Source: Lentilactobacillus kefiri (GTDB lineage Bacteria; Bacillota; Bacilli; Lactobacillales; Lactobacillaceae). Taken from it: 38,050 bases of DNA. The stretch covers positions 1 through 38,050 of the forward strand of contig NZ_BJVK01000019.1 of assembly GCF_007989105.1 (NCBI RefSeq), in the 5' to 3' direction. The notes beneath the pieces were generated by a model. It was not told where the DNA came from and did no database searches. It was given only the letters and a program-made list of their open reading frames with translations. Below, piece by piece: positions 32,315 through 38,050 of this stretch. The first letter of the stretch is position 1, and each line of letters starts with the position of its first letter. The position numbers and the translations under genes were made by a program.

Positions 32315-32347
32315 TTGCTGATTAGGGAGGATAATGATATATTATCC
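32315..32347 (+). promoter_or_regulatory. Azoreductase promoter with a dyad over the -10 box
   Basis: TTGCTG and TATATT with a 17-base spacer; GGATAAT-GATAT-ATTATCC (32329-32347) has perfect 7-bp arms and spans the -10 box. Repression by a quinone- or redox-responsive regulator is plausible, but none is encoded beside it. Confidence 0.5.
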
Positions 32348-32381
32348 GTGATGTAACTGTGGAATAAGAGGGGTGTTTTAA

Positions 32382-32954
32382 ATGGCAAAAGTATTGGTTG
32401 TGATTGCCCGGCCCAAAAGCCCGAAGTCACGGACACTAAAAGTTCTAAATGCATTCATGGATGAGTATGTTAAAAAACATCCTAACGATGAAATTGATAA
32501 ATTGGATTTGTATCAGGATGATTTCCCTGAAATTGATGGTGACCTGCTTTCCGCTTGGGACATGCTTGAGGCTGGTAAACCATTTGACACATTGACCAAG
32601 GTTCAACAAACTGATGTCACTGAATTTAACGGAGCAACTGATCAGTTTTTGGCAAGTAATAAGGTGGTCATTGCCAATCCACTGGTTAATTTGATGATTC
32701 CAACCAAATTAAAAGCTTGGATTGATGCCGTGACCGTTGCCGGCAAAACCTTTAAGTATACTGAAAAGGGCGCCATTCCACTGACCTCAGGCAAAAAGGT
32801 GATTCATATTCAGGCTGCCGGTGGGAAGTATAACAACCAGGATTTTGGAACTCAGTACGTTCACCAAGTTTTAAACTTTATTGGTGTTCAGTCCATTCAA
32901 AAGATAAATGTTGAAGGGATGGATCATTTTCTGATCAGGCAGCCCAAATTATGA
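32382..32954 (+). CDS. azoR: FMN-dependent NADH-azoreductase, C-terminus frameshifted
   Basis: A flavodoxin-like quinone/azo reductase of 190 residues as read. Family marks: VIARPKSPKSRTLKVLNAF (FMN phosphate loop), NPLVNLMIPTKLKAWIDAV and GKTFKYTEKGA, and IQAAGGKY. After residue 183 (GMDHF) the frame ends LIRQPKL, but the next frame continues with DQAAQIMKDAESEAIKVADEF to a stop at 32996-32998, which is the expected end of the family (about 206 residues). One base is therefore missing near the TTTT at 32927-32930; five Ts would restore HFSDQ. This could be a true mutation, a phase-variable T tract, a -1 slip or a sequence error. Confidence 0.85.
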   Translation: MAKVLVVIARPKSPKSRTLKVLNAFMDEYVKKHPNDEIDKLDLYQDDFPEIDGDLLSAWDMLEAGKPFDTLTKVQQTDVTEFNGATDQFLASNKVVIANPLVNLMIPTKLKAWIDAVTVAGKTFKYTEKGAIPLTSGKKVIHIQAAGGKYNNQDFGTQYVHQVLNFIGVQSIQKINVEGMDHFLIRQPKL

Positions 32955-33024
32955 AAGATGCTGAAAGTGAAGCCATCAAAGTGGCAGATGAGTTTTAACT
33001 GACTGATTGGAATCCGTTTATTTT

Positions 33025-33066
33025 CCGGACAGCCCTGTTTTTTGGTAGGGGGTTATCCGGATTTTC
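33025..33066 (+). terminator. Possible terminator after the azoreductase gene
   Basis: CCGGA/TCCGG and CCCT/AGGG pair with an internal bulge around a T-rich loop, followed by ATTTTC. Moderate support. Confidence 0.5.
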
Positions 33067-33151
33067 TGGTATCCCTAAAACAATTGTTCACTCCTTATGG
33101 AAATATTCACCAACTAATGCAATAATAATATTAGATTGGAGTGACTGATTG

Positions 33152-34063
33152 ATGGATGAACAAAATCATGATCACGAAGAATTAGCGGGTTCTAAATTCT
33201 TTTGGGTAACCGTATTAAACATCTTGATCACAATTGCTGAATTCATTGGTGGAGCGCTGTCTGGAAGTCTTTCTTTGATTTCAGACGGTTTTCATAATGC
33301 GGGGGATTCAGTTTCAATTGTTTTCAGTTATGCAGCGAGCAGAATCAGTAAGCGACGTCAGGATAGCCGAAATACCTTCGGTTATAAGCGAGCTGAAATA
33401 ATTGCGGCATTTTTAAATTCGATTGCACTTGCACTTATTTGTATATTCTTGATTTTTGAAGCTTTAAAACGGATTACAAACCCTCAACCGATTAATGGTA
33501 ACCTGATGTTGACCATTGCGGTGATTGGGCTGGTTGCCAATCTCTTATCGGCCTTTTTGTTAAATTCAGGCTCTAAGAATAATTTGAACATGAAGGCAAC
33601 CTACCTGCACATATTGAGTGATGCGTTATCTTCAATTGCCATTATCTTTGGTGGAATTTTGATTGATTTATATAATTGGACATTGGCCGATCCGATCGTG
33701 ACGGTTATTGTTGCCGTTTATATCTTCTTCGAGTCAATTCCAATTATCCGGCAAACTTTCAGAATTTTGATGCAGGGTGCACCAAATCTGAATTACGAAG
33801 AAATTAAGCATGACTTGCTTCAAATTGACGGTGTCTTTAGTGTTCACCATGTCCATGCATGGTCAATTGATGAACACAACATCATTTTTTCAGCGCATGT
33901 TAACATGCATGATATGAAGATAAGTGAAGCCCAGCCGATTTATTCGGAGATTAGTAAAGTATTAAAAGATAAGTACCATATGTGTCACGTCACGATTCAA
34001 GCGGAAACGACCCGTGGCGAACACGAAGATATTATTTATGATCGTGGAAATGACATTCCGTAA
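33152..34063 (+). CDS. Cation diffusion facilitator (zinc-type metal exporter)
   Basis: A 303-residue CDF transporter with six membrane helices and a cytoplasmic C-terminal domain (about 210-303). It exports divalent metal from the cytoplasm in exchange for protons. The intramembrane metal site reads HNAGD in TM2 and HILSD in TM5 (HxxxD in both), the pattern of zinc/cobalt/cadmium exporters such as CzcD and ZitB rather than manganese ones. A short His-rich start (DEQNHDHEE) may bind metal. The ATG at 33152 is preferred to the TTG one codon earlier, with GGAGTGA upstream. It precedes a DtxR-type regulator by 22 bases, so metal control is likely. Confidence 0.88.
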   Translation: MDEQNHDHEELAGSKFFWVTVLNILITIAEFIGGALSGSLSLISDGFHNAGDSVSIVFSYAASRISKRRQDSRNTFGYKRAEIIAAFLNSIALALICIFLIFEALKRITNPQPINGNLMLTIAVIGLVANLLSAFLLNSGSKNNLNMKATYLHILSDALSSIAIIFGGILIDLYNWTLADPIVTVIVAVYIFFESIPIIRQTFRILMQGAPNLNYEEIKHDLLQIDGVFSVHHVHAWSIDEHNIIFSAHVNMHDMKISEAQPIYSEISKVLKDKYHMCHVTIQAETTRGEHEDIIYDRGNDIP

Positions 34064-34085
34064 AATATAGGAGATTTAGAGCTTA

Positions 34086-34733
34086 ATGACCCCAATGAAA
34101 GAGGACTATTTAAAGATTATATTTGAACTTGGCGGTTCCGATGATCTGGTCAGCAACAAGCAAATTGCGATCAGTTTGAATATCGCTGCCGGTTCAGTTA
34201 CTGAAATGGTTAACAAGTTGGTCGAAGAAAAGCTGGTAACCCATGAACCTTATTCTGGTGTGCAATTGACCAAGAAGGGCAAGAAGTATGCCGAAGAACT
34301 GGTTCGGAAACATCGAATTTGGGAAACTTTCCTAGCTAACACTTTGCACTATGATATTTCTGATGTCCATGACGAAGCCGAATTGCTTGAACATGTTACC
34401 TCTGACAAGATGATTGATCACTTGGACGACTTTTTGGGCAATCCTAAACGCTGCCCTCATGGCGGAGTCATTCCGGATCGTAACGGGAACTATCATCCCG
34501 ACAAGGACAAGCTCCTGACTGATGCCAAAGATGGTGAAGAAGTTGTTGTTAATCGGTTTATTGATAACCATGATTTGTTGACACTGTTGGGCGATATTAA
34601 GCTTGATATTGGCGACAAGCTCAAGATTATTTCTCACGATCCATTTGAAGGTTCGGTTACTGTTAAGAATTTGACAGATAAGAAGAAATTAGTCATTGGT
34701 TTTAAGACGGCCCACTATGTGTTCGTGAGGTGA
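34086..34733 (+). CDS. DtxR/MntR-family metal-dependent regulator
   Basis: A 215-residue three-part regulator: winged helix (about 1-70, with SNKQIAISLNIAAGSVTEMVNKL), dimerization and metal region (about 71-140, with HRIWETFLANTL, ELLEHVTSD and NPKRCPHG) and a C-terminal FeoA/SH3-like domain (about 150-215). Length matches SloR/ScaR/IdeR rather than the shorter MntR. D7 aligns with a metal ligand of Bacillus MntR, but the following ligand glutamate is replaced by lysine (K10), so metal choice is unclear. It lies between the CDF exporter and the second ThrE pair; its stop is 5 bases from the next start. It probably senses Mn, Fe or Zn and controls this operon. Confidence 0.87.
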   Translation: MTPMKEDYLKIIFELGGSDDLVSNKQIAISLNIAAGSVTEMVNKLVEEKLVTHEPYSGVQLTKKGKKYAEELVRKHRIWETFLANTLHYDISDVHDEAELLEHVTSDKMIDHLDDFLGNPKRCPHGGVIPDRNGNYHPDKDKLLTDAKDGEEVVVNRFIDNHDLLTLLGDIKLDIGDKLKIISHDPFEGSVTVKNLTDKKKLVIGFKTAHYVFVR

Positions 34734-34738
34734 CAGGG

Positions 34739-35509
34739 ATGGCGGATAACGCAACTCGACAAGAGAATTATGACCATTTAGTCTTAAATACTTGTGTCCT
34801 TGCGGGGCGGATTATGATTGAATCCGGATCTGAAATGTCACGGGTAAACGATACAATTATGCGGATTGCTCAAAACGCCGGCTTGAAAGATGCCCAAGTG
34901 TACGCAACTTTGACCGGGATTATCATGTCCGGTGGGGTTAAGGAAGTCGGCGCCGAAGTCGGCTCGATTGATAAACGGGCTTTTGATATGGAAAAAGTGG
35001 CCAAGGTCAATGAATTGTCACGGGAATATGCCGCTAAAAAGATCGACATTTATCAATTCCGGGATGATTTGATCCACATTAATGACTTGGTGGCAACTTT
35101 TCCACTCTGGCTGCAAACGGTCGGTGCTGGTCTTGTAAGCGGCACTTTGGTTGTTGTCTTCCAGAACAATCTACCCGACTTCTGGGTGACTTTTATTGTT
35201 GGGATGTTTGGCTGGCTGGTTTATTACTTCCTGAACATTTATATTCAAATTCGTTTTTTAAGCGAGTTTTTGGCCGCTGTGGTTGTTGGGGCTTTGGCAT
35301 TAATTGCCGTTAAGAACGGTATTGGTGTGAAAGCAGATGATATTATTATTGGTGGCATGATGCCTCTGGTTCCTGGAATTCCGTTGACAAACGCGGTTCG
35401 TGACGCCCTGTCTGGAAATCTGATCAGTGGCCCGGCCAGAGGAATTGAAGCTTTAATCAGTGCCTGTGCACTGGGCTTTGGCGTGGCAATTGCGCTGCAC
35501 TTTTTTTGA
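34739..35509 (+). CDS. Threonine/serine exporter, N-terminal-type subunit (second copy)
   Basis: A 256-residue paralogue of the protein at 12431-13213: a soluble first half with MIESGSEMSRVNDTIMRIAQ and then about five membrane helices with GGMMPLVPGIPLTNAVRDAL. The ATG at 34739 is preferred because GAGGTGA lies 5 bases ahead; a GTG at 34730 overlaps that ribosome site. It is followed 9 bases later by the C-terminal-type subunit, the same order as in the first pair. Here it is in an operon with a metal exporter and a metal-sensing regulator rather than an amidohydrolase, so its cargo may differ. Confidence 0.85.
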   Translation: MADNATRQENYDHLVLNTCVLAGRIMIESGSEMSRVNDTIMRIAQNAGLKDAQVYATLTGIIMSGGVKEVGAEVGSIDKRAFDMEKVAKVNELSREYAAKKIDIYQFRDDLIHINDLVATFPLWLQTVGAGLVSGTLVVVFQNNLPDFWVTFIVGMFGWLVYYFLNIYIQIRFLSEFLAAVVVGALALIAVKNGIGVKADDIIIGGMMPLVPGIPLTNAVRDALSGNLISGPARGIEALISACALGFGVAIALHFF

Positions 35510-35518
35510 GGGATGCTT

Positions 35519-35974
35519 ATGAACCTGTTTATTATTAAATGTATTTGTGTATATTTTTCGGGAATTGGCTTCGGGTTGATTGTCAATCTGCCGCACCGCG
35601 CCTTAAACGTAGCCGGAATCACGGCTACTCTGAGTTGGTTGGTGTATTACGTTATTATCAACACCTGGGGTGGTTTGGGTGCGCCGAACTTCTTTGGCGG
35701 CCTGACAATTGGCTTGGTTTCAGTGGTCGTTGCGCATATTAAGAAAATGCCCAGCATTTTGTTTGACGTGCCGGGATTGGTACCACTGGTTCCCGGAGGT
35801 CAGGCGTACAACACCATTAAGAACTTTGCCCTGGGCGATTACCGCGTGGCATTTAATTATTTGTCAGAAGTGGTTTGGATCGCCGGCTCAATCGCATTGG
35901 GCTTCATTGTTGCCGAATTGATTAATAAAATTCGGATCAAAATTAAATATGTATCACGAGGATGGGATAAATAG
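35519..35974 (+). CDS. Threonine/serine exporter, C-terminal-type subunit (second copy)
   Basis: A 151-residue membrane protein, paralogue of the protein at 11976-12434, with NLPHRALNVAGITATLSWLV and PGLVPLVPGGQAYNTIKNF. It has about five hydrophobic helices. GAGGG is 6 bases from the ATG at 35519 but touches the ATG at 35513, so the later one is used. It completes a split ThrE-type exporter with the preceding gene and ends the operon; the terminator hairpin begins within its last codons. Confidence 0.85.
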   Translation: MNLFIIKCICVYFSGIGFGLIVNLPHRALNVAGITATLSWLVYYVIINTWGGLGAPNFFGGLTIGLVSVVVAHIKKMPSILFDVPGLVPLVPGGQAYNTIKNFALGDYRVAFNYLSEVVWIAGSIALGFIVAELINKIRIKIKYVSRGWDK

Positions 35975-35986
35975 CCCATCCTTTTT
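35960..35986 (+). terminator. Terminator of the CDF-DtxR-ThrE operon
   Basis: GGATGGG pairs with CCCATCC, followed by five Ts. The stem overlaps the stop codon of the last gene. Confidence 0.8.
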
Positions 35987-36011
35987 CTTTGCCGTTTTTT
36001 GATCAATCTTG

Positions 36012-36071
36012 TTGACATCAAAACAAAAAGGCGTATTATTTGTCTTGGATAATATTATACGACGTATAATA
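36012..36071 (+). promoter_or_regulatory. Promoter and PadR-type operator of the DUF1700/DUF4097 operon
   Basis: TTGACA (36012-36017) and TATTAT (36034-36039), 16-base spacer. A dyad TATTATAC-GAC-GTATAATA (36053-36071) with 8-bp perfect arms lies downstream and also holds TATAAT (36065-36070), a second possible -10 box. PadR proteins often bind such AT-rich dyads at their own promoters. Confidence 0.6.
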
Positions 36072-36087
36072 CTATGGAGGTGGCAAT

Positions 36088-36405
36088 ATGGCAATCCAAA
36101 TAAGTTCAGAGTTACTTGACGGCTGTGTTCTTGGTATTTTAAATGACAAGGACTACTACGGCTACGCGTTAACTCAGAAAGTTCAAGAGTCGATATCCGT
36201 ATCGGAGTCGACTATGTACCCGGTTTTGCGAAGGTTGAAAAAGAGTGATTTATTAACCACCTATGATGAGCCATATCAAGGTCGCAATCGACGGTATTAC
36301 AAGATTACGGCTGAAGGTCAAAGACAATTTGGCATTATTCAGCATGAGTGGCAGGAATTTAAAAATGGAATTGATAAAATGTTAGGAGATGGTCAGGATG
36401 AATGA
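36088..36405 (+). CDS. PadR-family transcriptional regulator
   Basis: A 105-residue PadR regulator: winged helix with LLDGCVLGILNDKDYYGYAL, then SESTMYPVLRRLKKSDLLTTY as recognition helix and NRRYYKITAEGQRQF as the wing, and a short C-terminal dimerization helix. TGGAGGTGG lies just ahead of the ATG. It overlaps the DUF1700 gene by 8 bases. PadR-DUF1700-DUF4097 is a known gene order in Firmicutes, where the regulator represses the set; signal unknown. Confidence 0.9.
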   Translation: MAIQISSELLDGCVLGILNDKDYYGYALTQKVQESISVSESTMYPVLRRLKKSDLLTTYDEPYQGRNRRYYKITAEGQRQFGIIQHEWQEFKNGIDKMLGDGQDE

Positions 36406-37030
36406 TTACATTGAAGAATTTCGATCGTTATTGGGACAGCTGAGTCAGGATGAGCGTGACGAAGCAGTTGATTTCTACACTGAGTATCTTCAAGATGGCG
36501 GCTATGATTCTTATGATGCATGTGTCAGAGAGTTGGGAACCCCTCATCAATTAGCCAGAAAGGTGTTGGCTGATTACTCGATTAGGACCCTTAATGAACC
36601 GCAAGGGAATGGCACCCGTCAGCAACGTCCCAAAAATGACGTCAAAACGATTTGGCTGATTATCCTGGCAGTTATTTCGACTCCAGTGACAATTCCACTG
36701 GCAATGGGAATTATTGGCTTGTCAATTGGGGTATTCTTTGGTGCTTTGGGAATCCTCGTTGGTTTGATTGCGTTGCTTGTGAGTGTCGTATTTGGTGGTA
36801 TCGGTGGTTTGGTTGTCGGACTCGGGGTCATTTGGAGTGACCCTTGGCTGGGAATGCTCTACATCGGTATTGGACTGATGATTGTCGGCATTCTCGTGAT
36901 GCTGTCGCCGGTATTCTCAGTTGCCTTTAACGGCATCATTCGTGGCGTGACGAATTTCTCCCGTTGGGCATATCAAAAGATGGTACCAAAGAACCGCGCT
37001 GAAAAACACGGAAGGGGGCCGAGAAAATGA
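36398..37030 (+). CDS. DUF1700 membrane protein
   Basis: A 210-residue protein. The N-terminal 65 residues form the helical DUF1700 domain (YIEEFRSLLGQLSQDERDEA, EYLQDGGYDSYDACVRELG), a linker follows, then three or more Gly-rich hydrophobic helices between about 88 and 188, and a basic tail. The start at 36398 is used because AGGAG touches the ATG at 36389 but is about 9 bases from 36398. It overlaps PadR upstream and DUF4097 downstream (ATGA). Members may help control or anchor the DUF4097 protein; this is inference. Confidence 0.85.
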   Translation: MNDYIEEFRSLLGQLSQDERDEAVDFYTEYLQDGGYDSYDACVRELGTPHQLARKVLADYSIRTLNEPQGNGTRQQRPKNDVKTIWLIILAVISTPVTIPLAMGIIGLSIGVFFGALGILVGLIALLVSVVFGGIGGLVVGLGVIWSDPWLGMLYIGIGLMIVGILVMLSPVFSVAFNGIIRGVTNFSRWAYQKMVPKNRAEKHGRGPRK

Positions 37031-37968
37031 AAAAATCTGTGATTGTTGGATTATTGATTACCATCATTGGAACCGTTATGATGGCGGTTGCCTTGGGCCA
37101 TACGGGATTCAAAACGATTGTCTGGGATGACGGCTTTAAAGTCGTCGACGATCAGACTGGATCCGTGAAGATGACCAAGAAGACGTTGAAGAGCTCGGTC
37201 AATCAGATTAAATTTGCTACGCGAAGTCGTGTTGTCATTCAAACCGGGGATGTCAAGAAGCCAACAGTTTCTTCCTCAAAGTTCAATGAAGTCAAACAAA
37301 GCGGCCGATCAATCAATATCATCGGCAAGGGCCATCCTCGGACCCAAATTGTCGGCTTTAGTATGAGTGGTTATAGTGGCGGCACCGGTGATGTTGTGAT
37401 CACGGTTCCCAAGGATCAACAGCTGGAAAAAGTTGTTGGTCATGACAAAAACGGTGTTTCAATATCCGGTATCACCGTCAACAAGCTGAAGCTAAGCGGC
37501 GATGGTGATATCCAGATACAAAATGTTCATTCTCAAGAACCAATTACTTTGAAGAACACCGACGATACAACATTGAAGAATGTGACAGCGCCAGGAATAA
37601 ACCAGACAAGTGATGGCGGTGATCTAACTTATCAGAATGCCGACTTTTCAAATGGTGCTACGTCGATTTCATCTGATGGTGGTGATGTTTCCCTTGATTC
37701 AACCAAGTTGAAAGATGTTGTCATTAACAGTGATGGCGGTGATATTCATTTAAACCGTAATTCTGTTGTTGGATCCGTCATTGCCGATGCGGACGGCGGG
37801 GATATTAATGCATTGATTTCCAACCGTAAAGAAGTTCAAATCAGCGCTTCCGCTGACGATGGCGACGTTTCAATATTTGGCAGTTTGAGGAACTCATGGC
37901 GACTGTCTCAGCATAAAAATATCACGTACCGTTTATCATCTGATGGCGGGGACATTTCCGTTAAGTAA
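37027..37968 (+). CDS. DUF4097-type membrane-anchored beta-helix protein
   Basis: A 313-residue protein with one N-terminal membrane helix (about 4-22) and a long outer part predicted to be beta strands. From about residue 195 the motif SDGGD or close variants recurs six times (SDGGDL, SDGGDV, SDGGDI, ADGGDI, ADDGDV, SDGGDI) at about 20-residue steps, a regular beta-helix or solenoid ladder with Asp/Gly turns. The fold is that of the DUF4097 family (putative adhesin). It is translationally coupled to DUF1700. Likely role is at the cell envelope, perhaps stress-linked as in the LiaG family. Confidence 0.85.
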   Translation: MKKSVIVGLLITIIGTVMMAVALGHTGFKTIVWDDGFKVVDDQTGSVKMTKKTLKSSVNQIKFATRSRVVIQTGDVKKPTVSSSKFNEVKQSGRSINIIGKGHPRTQIVGFSMSGYSGGTGDVVITVPKDQQLEKVVGHDKNGVSISGITVNKLKLSGDGDIQIQNVHSQEPITLKNTDDTTLKNVTAPGINQTSDGGDLTYQNADFSNGATSISSDGGDVSLDSTKLKDVVINSDGGDIHLNRNSVVGSVIADADGGDINALISNRKEVQISASADDGDVSIFGSLRNSWRLSQHKNITYRLSSDGGDISVK

Positions 37969-37990
37969 GATACGATTTATAAAAGAATCC

Positions 37991-38038
37991 AAAAAAAGTT
38001 CGTAAAGCCGGATTTCCGCTGACTTTACGAACTTTTTT
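37991..38038. terminator. Bidirectional terminator at the end of the PadR operon
   Basis: GTTCGTAAAG (37998-38007) pairs perfectly with CTTTACGAAC (38023-38032), with seven As before and six Ts after. Confidence 0.88.
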
Positions 38039-38050
38039 GATACAGTACTG

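Larger units (their letters stand above)
32009..32381. other. Non-coding stretch before the azoreductase gene
   Basis: No gene is seen in these 373 bases. They hold a possible structured RNA (32157-32281) ending in a terminator, then the azoreductase promoter TTGCTG (32315-32320) and TATATT (32338-32343) with the dyad GGATAAT-GATAT-ATTATCC (32329-32347) across the -10 box. Confidence 0.55.

Noticed and set aside
32329-32347. A Fur box before the azoreductase gene
   Set aside because: The arms are 5 bases apart rather than the spacing of the 19-bp Fur consensus; only the first nine bases agree.

Overview
The window looks like chromosome from a low-GC Gram-positive lactic acid bacterium, most likely a heterofermentative lactobacillus of the Lentilactobacillus (buchneri/hilgardii) type. 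Evidence: strong AGGAGG ribosome sites with frequent TTG and GTG starts, short intergenic hairpin terminators, a T-box leader, an NADH peroxidase and a water-forming-type NADH oxidase, lactobacillus-specific families (DUF4811, DUF3278), and a secreted protein whose N-terminus resembles the S-layer proteins of the buchneri group. The species call is inference. No tRNA, rRNA, insertion sequence, prophage or CRISPR array was seen.

Layout. 1-4.2 kb: DHA2 drug-type exporter plus DUF4811 partner, divergent from a MerR regulator that is followed by cyclopropane fatty acid synthase. 4.2-5.5 kb: MerR regulator divergent from a cupin and a carboxymuconolactone-decarboxylase-like protein, with a textbook MerR promoter (19-bp spacer filled by a 20-bp palindrome). 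5.6-10.8 kb: AhpC peroxiredoxin, a MarR/MFS divergent pair, an NmrA-like protein and NADH peroxidase; ahpC and the peroxidase gene carry PerR-box-like sites. 10.8-13.2 kb: split ThrE-type threonine/serine exporter plus an M20 amidohydrolase. 13.3-15.9 kb: T-box leader, metA and metY (acetylation route to homocysteine). 15.9-20.4 kb: a cluster of ARG-box-like sites and the argCJBD operon (glutamate to N-acetylornithine, recycling pathway). 20.5-24.8 kb: a small membrane protein and two exported surface proteins. 24.9-29.9 kb: YbjQ, NADH oxidase, an RluA pseudouridine synthase, a 58-residue protein, a DUF1003 membrane protein and a GNAT acetyltransferase. 29.9-32.4 kb: an XRE-DUF3278-DUF3278 cassette, two unknown small proteins and a structured non-coding stretch. 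32.4-36 kb: azoreductase with a frameshifted C-terminus, a CDF metal exporter, a DtxR-type regulator and a second split ThrE exporter. 36-38 kb: PadR-DUF1700-DUF4097 envelope operon.

Common themes are oxidative and redox stress (AhpC, Npr, Nox, azoreductase), envelope adaptation (Cfa, surface proteins, DUF4097) and export controlled by one-component regulators encoded next to their targets. The most unusual items are the exported protein pair, the 18-bp direct repeats around the XRE promoter, the shared PerR-like boxes, the two split ThrE modules in different contexts, the azoreductase frameshift and the possible RNA at 32.16-32.28 kb. All function calls come from reading motifs and remembered family sequences; no database search was run.
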